From Chara braunii (lineage: Eukaryota > Streptophyta > Charophyceae > Charales > Characeae), in contig BFEA01000392.1 of assembly GCA_003427395.1 (NCBI GenBank), positions 98,808-132,985 of the forward strand: DNA of 34,178 nucleotides, read 5' to 3'. Positions 10,072 to 19,354 of this stretch are shown one piece after another (position 1 is the stretch's first letter; every line of letters begins with the position of its first letter). Under the pieces are notes generated by a model. The model had not been told where the DNA came from. It searched no databases and saw nothing but the letters and a program-made list of their open reading frames with translations. A program made the position numbers and the translations under genes.

Positions 10072-10241
10072 GTTCTCTCCCTGAAAGTAAAGTTTCCAAA
10101 ACTAAGTGCAAAAACAAGCCTCCTGAGAGAGAATCCGCCAAACAATGCTTTTCAAGGAGCCCTACATTCTGCTGCTCAAATTGTGTCTTATGAAGTTTCT
10201 GTTGGCCTTAATATAATTATCACTGTACCGACTTCCACTGG

Positions 10242-10496
10242 TTCTTGTGATTTCATTGAAGTGGTTGAATCACAAGAACAGATATGGTTTTGTATCACTG
10301 ATCTGCAAGCGGAAATACAGACAACCATGGGTGATTTCGATAAAACTGAAAAAGCAATAGAATCGCCACTCTAACCTGTGACAGTTCTTTCACAGGCAAA
10401 ACATCTTTGTATACAGAATCTCCCGTAGATTTCCTGGTCATTATCACTGTATCTAGACTGAAAGCTGCCCCAAGTAGTACAGCTATAATGACCAGG
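10242..10496. repeat. Three short perfect-arm hairpins
   Basis: Arms 10242-10252 and 10268-10278 (TTCTTGTGATT / AATCACAAGAA) are an 11-bp perfect match with a 15-base loop. Arms 10375-10381 and 10390-10396 (CCTGTGA / TCACAGG) form a smaller one. Arms 10433-10444 and 10485-10496 (CCTGGTCATTAT / ATAATGACCAGG) are a 12-bp perfect match; pairing can continue inward with mismatches. The word ATTATCACTGTA occurs just before the first hairpin and in the third. Confidence 0.65.
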
Positions 10497-10708
10497 CATT
10501 ATTTCCGGGTGAAGAGCATAGGAGGATGCTTGAGAAGAAGGATCTTGCAAAGGCAGAGGAACTCGGAAGGTGCCACTACACCATCAGGCCAATAACAAGG
10601 CCAAAGAGTCCATGTGGGAATGTGTCCCAATGTTGAGCGGTGAAAAAGAAAATGAAATCGACTTTCCAGTTTTGAAGCACCAGTACCCATTGCAGCTATA
10701 CTATGCAA

Positions 10709-10962
10709 AGTTTTCCCTTTCAGACGGGCGACGGACCAAAATGGCCTTCCTATGTTTAAAAAGGACATGCTAGCCCAGGCAGTTTGCACCTGGTAACAGC
10801 TATTTGGTTAGACCACCAGTACCTGTGGGCCTCGTTCTTTCCAATGCGCATATTTGCCTGCCCCGCAAGTTCCGAACAGTTTTGGGGACATGCGCTACAA
10901 GGTGCTGCCAGCCATTTTGGTCGGTAGGCAGATCTATGTTAAACCACCAGTTCAAACGAGCC
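10709..10962 (+). repeat. Left arm of a ~250-bp inverted repeat
   Basis: This sequence, read on plus, matches 11834-12084 read on minus over nearly its full length. Shared words include GGACCAAAAT, GACATGCTAGCCCAGGCAG, GGGGACATG, CAAGGTGCTGCCA and CCACCAGTTCAAACGAGCC. The arms are diverged by substitutions and small indels. A partial third copy in plus orientation is seen near 22345-22380 (AAACCACCAGTACT, CCGTTAACGCGC). Confidence 0.8.
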
Positions 10963-11104
10963 TAAGTTGACGAAGCTGCCTTCCAAGGCTCGTGAGTCTG
11001 CGACTACGCCTTTTCAAAGTGAACTGCCCCTTTCGATACCGGCCCAGGCCCGAAGGCAAGTGCTCTTATGTAGTACATCGGTAAGAGCACCACTTAGGCT
11101 TGTA

Positions 11105-11385
11105 CGACCGTTGATCTCTTGGTAATGTATGATCCGGTACAGAGAATCCCAGCGAGTGTGATCTGGGTCTGGCAGGGAACTTCAGAGAGTCCGACTTAGG
11201 ATCGTATGACCATTGATCTCTTGGAGTTAACTTTCAGGTTTGCATGTTCAGGATGTGTTGTCTTTCTTAGCCCCCAAATTGGTTGCGTCCATCTGTCAGG
11301 GGAGCAGGACTCAAGCGCATAATGTGCTTGTCATTAGTCGCATGTGTGTACCATTCAGCCACCAGGCAGATACTTTTTGAGGTTC
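11105..11385 (-). repeat. tRNA-derived SINE-like repeat, family A, copy 1
   Basis: On the minus strand there is a box A-like TGGCTGAATGGTA (complement of 11349-11361) and, about 35 bases on, a box B-like GCTTGAGTCCT (complement of 11306-11316), as in RNA polymerase III promoters of tRNA origin. The body continues leftward to about 11105. The same sequence, tail included, recurs at 12697-12955. A word near 11104-11122 (GACCGTTGATCTCTTGG) is repeated near 11207-11224. The tRNA head does not fold as an intact tRNA by eye. Confidence 0.7.
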
Positions 11386-11396
11386 TGGGCTCAAAT

Positions 11397-11480
11397 TCTC
11401 AAAACCTTGGAAATTTTCACGCATTCTCAAAACCTTGGAAATTTTCACGCATTGTCAAAACCTTGGAAATTTTCACGCAT
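11397..11480. repeat. Three tandem 28-bp repeats
   Basis: Units 11397-11424, 11425-11452 and 11453-11480 are nearly identical (AAAACCTTGGAAATTTTCAC is shared by all). There is no spacer between them. They lie between the family A and family B SINE-like repeats, inside the inverted-repeat pair. Confidence 0.9.
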
Positions 11481-11640
11481 ACTTATCCTTTTTTTTTAAA
11501 GACAAAAGAAAAGAACAGGCGACAGCCGTGAACTGACCGTCCCTAGGTATTGTAGTATTTCACTCATCTGCTTCCAATGGAGTTCCAACTCCGGTCTGTA
11601 TTCCAAGAGTTCAGGGGTGTACCAACTGGGCTAGGCCTGT
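11480..11640 (-). repeat. tRNA-derived SINE-like repeat, family B, copy 1
   Basis: On the minus strand, TAGCCCAGTTGGTA (complement of 11620-11633) fits the box A consensus, and GGAGTTGGAACTCC (complement of 11579-11592) is a degenerate box B. Between them is ACACCCCTGAACTCTTGG. The head matches the plus-strand copy at 12165-12300, and both have GGTCAGTTCA downstream followed by an A/G-rich AAAGACAAAAGAA-type tail. Confidence 0.65.
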
Positions 11641-11833
11641 TTTCTTTTTGTCTTTTTTTCCCCTACCGCTTTACAAGGCGCTGCCAGTCAGCTACAGTAC
11701 CGTTTCAAATGAATATAGCCCTCTGCGGCAGGCCCATTCATCCGAGCGCGTTAACGGCCGGCCACAGCGGTAGGTACTGGTGATTTAAGAACCGGGAGCA
11801 TCACCCAGCTTAGTTTTCGTTATAGAAGCCGGG

Positions 11834-12084
11834 AAATGGGCCTGGCTCGTTTGAACTGGTGGTACCGGACCAAAATGGTTGGCAGCGCCTTGTAGCCCAT
11901 GTCCCCAAAACTGTGCACAACTTGAGGGGCAGGCAAGAACGCGCATTGGAAAGGCAGGCCGAGAGGTACTGGTGGCTTAACCAAGTACCGGTTACCAGGT
12001 GCAATCTGCCTGGGCTAGCATGTCCTTTACAGACGTAGAAAAGCTAGACTATTTTGGTCCATCACCCGCCCGAAAGGAAAAACT
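11834..12084 (-). repeat. Right arm of the ~250-bp inverted repeat
   Basis: This is the partner of 10709-10962 in inverted orientation. The pair encloses about 870 bases that hold the family A copy 1, the 28-bp tandem units and the family B copy 1. It could be a fold-back element or two copies of one short repeat inserted head to head. No coding potential is seen in the arms or between them. Confidence 0.8.
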
Positions 12085-12164
12085 GTAAAAAGATGAAAAA
12101 CATAAGACAGGGGAAGAGAATTAAAAAAAAAAGAAAAAAAAAAAGGAAGGGAAAATGACCAATT

Positions 12165-12300
12165 GGGCAAGCTTAGTTGATACACCCATGAACTGTTAAA
12201 ACACTGACCTCAGTTCGAATTCCAACGGAATGAGTAAAAATAACTGGGGCTGGTCAGTTCAAAGATGATATCTCAAGGAAAAAAGACAAAAGAAGAGTGA
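12165..12300 (+). repeat. tRNA-derived SINE-like repeat, family B, copy 2
   Basis: Box A-like AAGCTTAGTTGATACA near 12169-12184 and box B-like CAGTTCGAATTCC at 12211-12223 are spaced as in a tRNA. The intervening ACACCCATGAACTGTTAAAA aligns with copy 1. The 3' end is A/G-rich. The region 12300-12690 after it is A-rich or T-rich low-complexity DNA without a supported gene. Confidence 0.65.
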
Positions 12301-12696
12301 GCCAATCACCCAGATTTTGTGTTTTTCTGGCTGTCTGGTCCAGAATAGAGAAACCAGGCAAGTGGGTCCCTTTTTCCCTTTTTTTCCAGAAAAAAAAAAA
12401 AAAAAACACCCAGTGTACACTTAGGCATCCAAAAAAAAAGAAAAAAGATGGTGGCTCATGTACTTCCTCAGTGTTCTCAAGCTGCACAATTCCGGCCAGC
12501 AGATTAACAAAGGAATCAGCAGCATCCACCGCGGATGTGTGTGTTGTGGTGGCGTGCAGCAAAAGAGAAAAAGGGAAAAAGACAATGGGGAAAAGTCCGA
12601 AAAGTACAAGCAATTCCCTGAAGACAAAGCCATCACATACAGCCCCAGGCATGCACTAGGGCTGAGGTCCCACTCACCTCCATTCTTCATTTACGC

Positions 12697-12955
12697 TCAT
12701 TGATCTCTCGGTAATGTATGATCCGATACACAGAGTCCCAGTGAGTGTGACTTGGCCTGGCAGGGAACTTCAGGGATTTGGTTGTTTGGAGTTAACTTTT
12801 AGGTCTGCTTGTTTGGTATGTGTTGTCTTTCGTAGTGCCCAAATGGTTGCATCCATCTGTCAGGGAAAGAGGATTTGAACTCATAATGTGCTTATCATCA
12901 GTCGCATGTGTACATTCAGCCATAAGGCAGGTACTTTCTGTGGTTGCCTGCTTCT
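12697..12955 (-). repeat. tRNA-derived SINE-like repeat, family A, copy 2
   Basis: It matches copy 1 along its length in the same orientation (shared words TCGGTAATGTATGATCCG-like, GGCAGGGAACTTCAG, CATCCATCTGTCAGGG, CATAATGTGCTTATCA-like). Box A-like TGGCTGAATGTA is the complement of 12911-12922. The box B-like GAGTTCAAATCC (complement of about 12871-12882) is closer to consensus than in copy 1. Confidence 0.72.
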
Positions 12956-13675
12956 AGAATAGGAAAAACGTGTGTGACATGTGCAAAATGCAGTTTGCAA
13001 TGAATGCTCGTTAATGGATTGGGGGTTTGAACGCTGCTGCTTCTGCACATCAAGGGCTGACTTTTCTTCTGAGTAAACAACACCTCCCAAACCTCCACCC
13101 CCTCTCTCTCCCTAGAGCAAACAGAGACATGGTCTCCACTTGTTCTCACAGGAAAGCCCCCTGGTCAGAATGTATTGGGCTGTGCTCGACGGCAAAGTGC
13201 ATGATGTATGTTATCGTGTGTAGCTTTCGGGGAACTTTCTGGTAGAGGTGATCTAACAACTCCACTCACGAAAAGTGGCAACCAAGGGAGAGTAGTGGTG
13301 GGTAGGTAGTAAAGGTGAATTTGAGAGGAAGAAACGAAAGAAAGGTTGCAACTGCATCCTTCTCCCCCTCAGAAAGGACAAATACTGGGGCCAGGCCCCA
13401 CCAGCAAAGAGGATTGAATGAAACACCTGAATCTGGATGTGTTCGCCGGGAGGTGCAGAAAATCGGCTATTGGTCTGCTTGTGGCGCACCAACTTTTGTG
13501 CATGAGCAAGTTCCTGAGCCCCTTCCTTTTTCAGTAACCAGGGTTGATCCAATTCAGTTCCAGTTCCTCTACCTGTTCCAGGTTGAATTTTCGGTGGATA
13601 GTGCTGTCATGCTCAGCATGTCTCTGTTGTGTTTTTGCCATTTTGCTGTTCACAGTGTTTGTCCTTGATAGACCC
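12956..13675. other. Intergenic, no gene seen
   Basis: Short open frames occur on both strands, but none has a recognisable domain or a composition different from chance. I see no repeat of note here. Confidence 0.5.
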
Positions 13676-15075
13676 CAATGCATGGGACGGGTCGGGCAAT
13701 CTTCGTTTCTGCACTTTTCAAAATTTTCCTTGTATTTTGCTGTACTTTTACGTAGGATTTACGCGCGCCTTAGTGAGAGCGCTTGGGATTCTTTTTACTC
13801 GGATTTTCTTGAATCCAGAAATTGCGGGCTACAGATCCTTTCTTTGTGCATTCTTGAGAAACCGCTGCAAGCGAAATGCAAATTTTGATGACGAATGATA
13901 GAATAAGAATAGGCATAGGAATTCGCACGTTCAATTTGGCTTTAGGAATTAGGTGCAGCTTCACTGGCATGTAGTGTAACTGTTTTGGTGCCTTTTTCAT
14001 TCTGTGCACATGCATCTTTCCGCGCCCCACTTCCGCAAGCAATCTTTCCCCACTTCCTCAATCTCCTTCTTCCCGCGATTAATGGCAAGTTGTAACTTTT
14101 TTTTCTCCCTTCCTTCGCGCTCCTTCTCTCTTCTTGCTTTCGTTGAATCTTGGTCTTGCTCCACTTTGTCTTTTGTGTCCTCCTTTCCCGCCTTCGTTTA
14201 CATGCAGGAAAGCCCCGCCAATCCCCCAAGTACTCGTAGAAATCGGACAGCAACATGTAAGGAGGCCATGAACCCCTCAGGCTGCGATTCGATTGGCTAC
14301 GAAGTACTCCACGCGGATCGACATGGCTCCTCTGAGTGTTTCCCACTTTCTCATCTCCTCTCTCCTCCATCCTCTCTCTGTAGTCTCTCTCCCTCTTCTT
14401 CGCAACTATAAATCTCGCAAGCACGACACTTTTGCTTTCTTGCAATACATCAGCCAACTCCTACGGAGTAGTGGCGAAGCGCTTCGGAAAGTCCTGACCA
14501 GTCGGCTGCAACTTTACGGGATTGCTCGCTTGATCACTGCGACAGACTGCAGGATCTGGGCGAATCCTCGTAGTAGTTGAGTGGACGGGGTGACGATCGC
14601 TGGGCTTTACTGCTGGGTATGTGGCGGTTGGGACCGACAGTAATCGAGCCAGGAAGGGTAAGTTGGTGATTGATCGAGTGGCCTGGGGCCATAGTTCGAG
14701 AGCGAAAGGCATTGTGCCATGTCTCGTTGTTATTCTTCCTCTTGCTATTGTTAGAGTTAAGTTGTCTGCTCAGATGCCAATTTTTCCTTCCATAATCGTG
14801 CATGTGTATACTTCTCTCCTTCTCTGCTTTTTCTCTATGGATGCATGAAGCGAATGAATGTTTGCCCATGTTGCCTTGTGTTGATAATCCGTCTATGGAG
14901 TGGGCTTTAAATTGTTCAACTCGTCTCGCTCTTTCGTTGTCAAGATCTCATCACGCGACGATCATTGAAACGCAAAGGCGAACGATGGTTCCATGATGAA
15001 ATGTGTGTGTACTTTCTCCTCCTCTCTCTCTGGGAATGCCATGGTGTATCGATGACGAATAAATGAGGTCTTCTT
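13676..15075 (+). repeat. LTR-like sequence, plus orientation (solo or orphan)
   Basis: The sequence matches, with much divergence, the reverse complement of about 20.2-21.64 kb, the LTR-like end of element 2. Shared landmarks in order are AATGCATGGGA, GTAACTGTTTTGGTGCC, a CCAAT-type GATTGGCTA, CAACTATAAAT and GGGGCCATAG. A polyadenylation-type AATAAA is at 15058-15063. Its orientation is opposite to element 2, so it cannot be that element's other LTR without an inversion. No primer site, gag or pol in plus orientation follows, so it looks like a solo or orphan LTR. Exact ends are uncertain. Confidence 0.65.
14291..14412 (+). promoter_or_regulatory. CCAAT and TATA boxes of the plus-oriented LTR
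   Basis: GATTGGCTA (inverse CCAAT) at 14291-14299 and TATAAA at 14407-14412 are about 116 bases apart. The inverted copy at 20933-21065 keeps the same pair at nearly the same spacing, which supports a real LTR promoter. Transcription would run rightward, into element 2 in antisense. Confidence 0.6.
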
Positions 15076-15116
15076 TTATTTTATTCCCGTTAAATATTTT
15101 TATTGGATTTGCGCTT

Positions 15117-16815
15117 TCAATTGAACCAACTGGCTCGTTTTTTGGGAAGTGATCTTCCACGCGTAAGGAAGTTGCGCTTACAGGCAGACACCGATTTGGA
15201 CGCGTATTCCACCACGTGTTCGAGGCCGTTAGGTCCCACCTGGGCCAAGATCGCTGAGATCGCCTCTGGCTGCCAATCAGTGATGAGAACAACAAAGGAT
15301 TTTCCTGAGTCCGGTCTTATAAGGTCCGGAGCCGAAATCAAGGCTGCCTTGAGTTCTCCGAAAGCCCTATCGCATTGCGGGGTCCAGATCAACGACTGAT
15401 CTTTTTTCAGCAAGTTCGTGAGTGGTCTCACGATCGCCGCGAACCCTTTGATAAACCTTCGATAGTACGAAGCCAATCCCAAAAAGGCGCGTACATGTGT
15501 CACGGACGTCGGTACTGGCGCGTCTTTCACGACTGCTACCTTCAGAGGCTCCGGCTGCAACCCTTGGTCCGTAACCACGAAAAGGCGCGTACATGTGTCA
15601 CGGACGTCGGTACTGGCGCGTCTTTGACGACTGCTACCTTCTGAGGCTCCGGATGCAACCCTTGGTCTGTAACCACGTGGCCGAGGAAGGAGATCTCGAT
15701 GAGAAAAAACTGACACTTTTCAATAGTCACCTTGAATCCAGCGTCCTTTAGTGTGTGCAAGGTCCACTCGATGTGTTGTACGTGCCCTTCGTAGGAACTC
15801 GAATACACAAGGATATCATCCATATAGACAATCACACAATAATTGATTATGCTCAGCGCCAGCCGTGTTTTTTTCGCACGAAGTTATGAAAAACCATGTT
15901 CATCGCGCGCTGAAACGTGGCTGGGGCGTTGCAAATCCCCATCGGGCATCGAATCCATTGCCAACTTGAAGTCCCTTCGAAAAGAATGAAAGTCATTTTC
16001 GGACGATCCTCTTTTCGAACAAGAAGATGGTGGAATCCATGGCGAACATCAAACTTGCTAAAAAATTGAGCACTACCAATAACATCCAACAACTCATCGA
16101 TCCGGGGAAGAGGATACACATCCTTAATCGCGACATCATTCAACTTTCGTTAATCGATGCATATGCGAATTCCTCCCGCCTTCTTTGGCACAATCACCAC
16201 TGGAAACGACCATGGTCTGATGGCGGGTTCGATCCACGCATTAGCTTCAAACTCCTTTATCCTCTGGAATGTGGCCGATCTTTGGGCCAAGGAATAAAGA
16301 TACGGAGTGCAGCTAATCGGTGGATGATCCCCCGTAAGGATCACATGCTCAATCACATTGGATAATCCAATATCGTTATCATGCACACTCAACACCTCAG
16401 CATACCCATGCAAGACATCAATCAAGTATCTTCGGATCTCTCGGGGGACATGACTGGGTATTGTGATCACGGGGTGATCAGAGATGTCAAGTGGCGTATC
16501 AATCCAATCCGTCCTCCGAGATCGTCTATCGTCCACGCTGGAGAATATGGAGCTACTGGTCCGGACCAAGAAGACAGTGACAATTATCTGTGACTCGGCA
16601 GGACTAATCATTTCAGTTTCCTTAATTTCGGCATCGGTTTCAGAGTTGGTGGTGCTTTCTGCTACTTCTAATCTTGTTAACTCAACCATTTCTTGCATAA
16701 GATCTGGAACATCATCGATCAGGGTTTCCGCTTCTTGCTTAATTAGGGCGATCATACCACCTTGCGTGAGCAACGATATGGGTGGAGAGACGGAAAGATC
16801 CAGGTACTGATTCAT
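15117..16815 (-). pseudogene. pol: RT and partial RNase H of element 2
   Basis: RT motifs in order: WSFPVVIVPKKAGGIRICID, then an in-frame TAA near 16150, RKLNDVAIKDVYPLPRIDELL, FFSKFDVRHGFHHLLV, CPMGICNAPATFQRAMN, then the catalytic VYMDDILVYS with both aspartates kept (complement of 15815-15826). Between FVRKK and the YMDD box the frame shifts at a T-run near 15868-15878 (plus strand). A second shift follows from a 98-bp tandem duplication. The connection domain (RAFLGLASYYRRFIKGFA) and the first RNase H strand (VVLITDWQPEAISAILAQ) are readable, then homology ends. The first ~90 residues (16550-16815) correspond to the weakly conserved pre-RT region of element 3. Confidence 0.85.
15482..15677 (-). 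repeat. 98-bp tandem duplication in element 2 RT
   Basis: Units 15482-15579 and 15580-15677 (plus coordinates) are almost identical, with only a few substitutions (for example TTTCAC versus TTTGAC). They encode the piece with KVAVVKDAPVPTSVTHVRAF. The period is not a multiple of three, so the duplication shifts the frame. Confidence 0.9.
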
Positions 16816-16818
16816 CTG

Positions 16819-17004
16819 CTAATATCTAGCTCGGAGTGAAAACGCGCCCTCGTACAAGGTGCGAGGGGTTTCCAAGAAATCAGCCACATCAAAAATCTGC
16901 AAGATCGGTTCCCCCAGATATGACGTGGCGGGAATTCGCGTTTCTATTGATGCGGGAAGAGATGCCGATAGAGTATGGCTAGATTCGCTGCTTCCTGAGC
17001 TCAA
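16819..17004 (-). pseudogene. pol: Pre-RT segment of element 2 pol
   Basis: It is in the same frame as the RT segment to the left, separated by a TAG at 16816-16818. The peptide GEPILQIFDVADFLETPRTLYEG aligns in two parts (GEPILQIFDVADFLE and the TLYEG end) with GEPLLRVSKIADLLEPPASL of element 3, which lies at the same place before RT. No known domain is recognised. From 17005 to about 17275 the frame is not clearly readable. Confidence 0.6.
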
Positions 17005-17274
17005 ATGTTTGTGTGGTTGCTGGGATCATTCGAAATTCCTCTTTAGTTTTGTGACCGAACATTTCAACTAATTGTTCTCATTCTTTTTCGCTAGGCATGT
17101 AGCTCATCTCATAATCGCATTCGTCGTACTCGCCATCGTCAGCAAGGTGTTGCTCCTCGTCATTGTTTGAGGGAGAATCTTCCGGGCTCAGGACCTGGAC
17201 CATTCCTATCCGGACAATGCTAGAATTTTTTCTCGGCGATCGAGTGGAAACCCATAATGGAAGCGTTTAAGGTT

Positions 17275-17770
17275 TTCCTCCAGTGTGCGTGAGTACAAGC
17301 TGTTTGGAGTCGAAGTGTATTCGCGCACCTACAGCCATCGCCCAAGGCAATCCCAACAGTACCGAATAAGAGTGCACATCGATGACTAGCGCGTTAACCA
17401 GAACATGCACTCAACCCACCTTGACAGCCACATTCTCAATGATCCCTACTATGTTCATGACTTCCTCATCTGCCGAGACGTAGTTGCCCTTCCTAGGTAG
17501 AGGAAGGATCGAGTTTAGTCGGCCCGTTTTTCTAACAGTGTCTAGGGATATGGCTACGACCGATGATCCGGTGTCGGTAAGGACGTTGAACGGTTTACCC
17601 CAGACTTCGCAATCACACTCTACACTTTTCCATACGACCGATCGAACATGCACAAAGTGATATTTTTTCGCGTAAGAGATAGCAGCGACCCGCGCCGTTT
17701 TACGTGCATCAGGTTCGGTCGCAGGGGGAGAGGTTGCCTCAGCCTCGTCATCCTTCCTCTTCTTTAACAT
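17275..17770 (-). pseudogene. pro: Aspartic protease of element 2
   Basis: The retropepsin active site is LTDTGSSVVAISLDT, preceded by VVWKSVECDCEVWGKPFN, which aligns with WKSVECDCEVWGNPSAAI of element 3. The frame reaches a TGA at 17411-17413 (GG TTG AGT on the coding strand) where element 3 has Arg. After it the same frame continues with the second protease motif, LLGLPWAMAVGARIHFDS, ending near 17275. The change fits CGA to TGA. The protease is in the same frame as gag. Confidence 0.8.
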
Positions 17771-18010
17771 ACGCTGAACGCGTTGATACGTGAAGCATTT
17801 TTTATTCTTCTGACATAGCTGCAGAAGTTTATCATTTGTTGTCTCTCATATGGTTAGCAAGTGTCCTACTGGAATAGGAACTCGGATATCCAACTGCTTG
17901 AGCGCCTGTAGGACATCGATTTCTCCCGTTCGAAACTGCGGTCCGGGTTCCGATCCTCGCTCGACCCATTCAAGCCCATCTTTGCCAGGTCAGATTGCTC
18001 CGATCAGTCA
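17771..18010 (-). pseudogene. Conserved pre-protease block of element 2
   Basis: Between gag and protease, still in the gag frame, the translation reads GPQFRTGEIDVLQALKQLDI and then RVPIPVGHLLTI, a TGA, and DKLLQLCQKNKKCF. Element 3 has GPEYKDGHIDVFDALKALDL, RIPVPIPYFLTI and EKLIEQCLKNRRRF at the same place. The shared pattern GxIDVxxALKxLDxRxPxP across two diverged copies shows selection on an unnamed domain. Stops in element 2 lie at about 18008, 17993 and in the LTI-stop position. Confidence 0.65.
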
Positions 18011-19354
18011 AGGTCCTGCCAAATGAAGATACTTTGTAGGATCAACGACATCGGCTGCTTCGGAAGATGATCCCGAAGTGGACGCGATGGGGTCGGTCGA
18101 AGACGGCTGTTCGGTAGAGAAGGAGGAGGACTCTCGATCCTTTGTTGCTTCCAACAATGTGGCCACCCAGCCTTGATTCAAGGCCACAGGCGCGGCCGCT
18201 GACGAGGGTTGGTTACGCTTTGGCTGGGGGCATTCACGTGCAAAGTGTCCAGGTTGTTTACAGTTGTAACCTTCAATCCTCCTTACTGGATTGACCGCAT
18301 GAGGGGGAGCAGGGGGCGCTGGTCCAAATACAGGAGGAGCGGTTAGTAGAGGGTACGAAGCAGAAACGGGACGGAAAGGATTAGAATTAACTTTTATTAG
18401 TTTCATCATGATCTGTTCCAACTGATCCATATGAGAAGCCTGCATCTGAATCAGATTATTCATCCACTTAGACTGTTTAGCCGTAGTGGTATGAATCATC
18501 TGGGCCAGATGCATGTTAGTAATAGGCATTGATGCAGCATCCTGGGTTATTACGGTATTCACGGGTGCCATCCTTGGAGAAAGAGGAGGCTTCGAGGGAG
18601 GCAGGGTATGATAGGGAGAGAGATCCGGAGTGGGCCCGTCCTGATAGTCGTGATCAGGGCAAGGGTAAAATCGTCCCACATCTTTGAGCCAAGAGCGCCG
18701 CTTAATGGCCACATCTTGGATCGTATCCGAGATGTCTTCATCCCCCTGACTGATATACTTGCGCGTATCCAGCAGATCCAGTTCAAGTGCTTTAGCTATG
18801 ATAACGAGTAGCTGGTTCATCTTCGGAGGAACTTTCTTCTGCAGCTTCGGTTTAAACACTGGATTGCGGAGGTGATCGATGAACAAATCTCGAGCCGCAT
18901 TTTCTTCCCGTCCTGATTGATCTAATGCGGTTTGAAACCGATCCACAAAGTCGGGTAGCAACTCTCCGGGTTCATGCGGTCGGGTTTTTAGTAAGAACCA
19001 CGCAGCATCTTCGTTGACTTCGTCGAACCTCGCTAAGAACGCCCTCTTGAACGTATCCCAATCTACCCATCTATGCCTTCTAAATCAATCGTGAGCATTG
19101 TTTCGAAGTAGCAGGGTAATGATGCGAGGAAGATCCTCGACACCATACCCTTGAGCTTGCACGGCTTCGAGCCATGCATCCGGATGAGTGTAGTTGGGAT
19201 AGAACGGGAAGGTAGCGGGGATGCTTACCATCACCCGGGGAGGTGTTCCATTAGCATCGACCATGGGCAGTTCTGGTCGAGCTTCGGCGGACCTCTGTTG
19301 AGCGATGGGAGGACTAGGACGGTTAGATCTTTTAACTGAACTTCCTCGCACCAA
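18008..19354 (-). pseudogene. gag: Gag of element 2
   Basis: One frame, interrupted by a TGA at 19085-19087 (after LLLRNNAHD). N-terminal part: MVSIPATFPFYPNYTHPDAW, WLEAVQAQGYGVEDL. Capsid-like part: FLARFDEVN, ELLPDFVDRFQTALDQ, FIDHLRNPVFKPKL. A Pro-rich linker and a predicted helical stretch with many Met and Gln follow. The zinc knuckle reads GYNCKQPGHFARECP: its first cysteine is glycine, so it should not bind zinc normally. After the knuckle the frame stays open for about 75 residues, with no stop between gag and the pre-protease region until 18008. The leftmost start is uncertain because no ATG in good context precedes the conserved part. Confidence 0.8.

Noticed and set aside
11397-11480. 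CRISPR-like array
   Set aside because: The three 28-bp units are directly adjacent without spacers; it is a plain tandem repeat in a eukaryotic retroelement region.
12165-12232. Functional tRNA gene
   Set aside because: Promoter boxes are present but the arms do not pair into a cloverleaf by eye, and the sequence recurs with a SINE-type tail.
12254-12659. Open frames on both strands near 12.3-12.66 kb
   Set aside because: They consist largely of translated A-runs and T-runs and show no domain.
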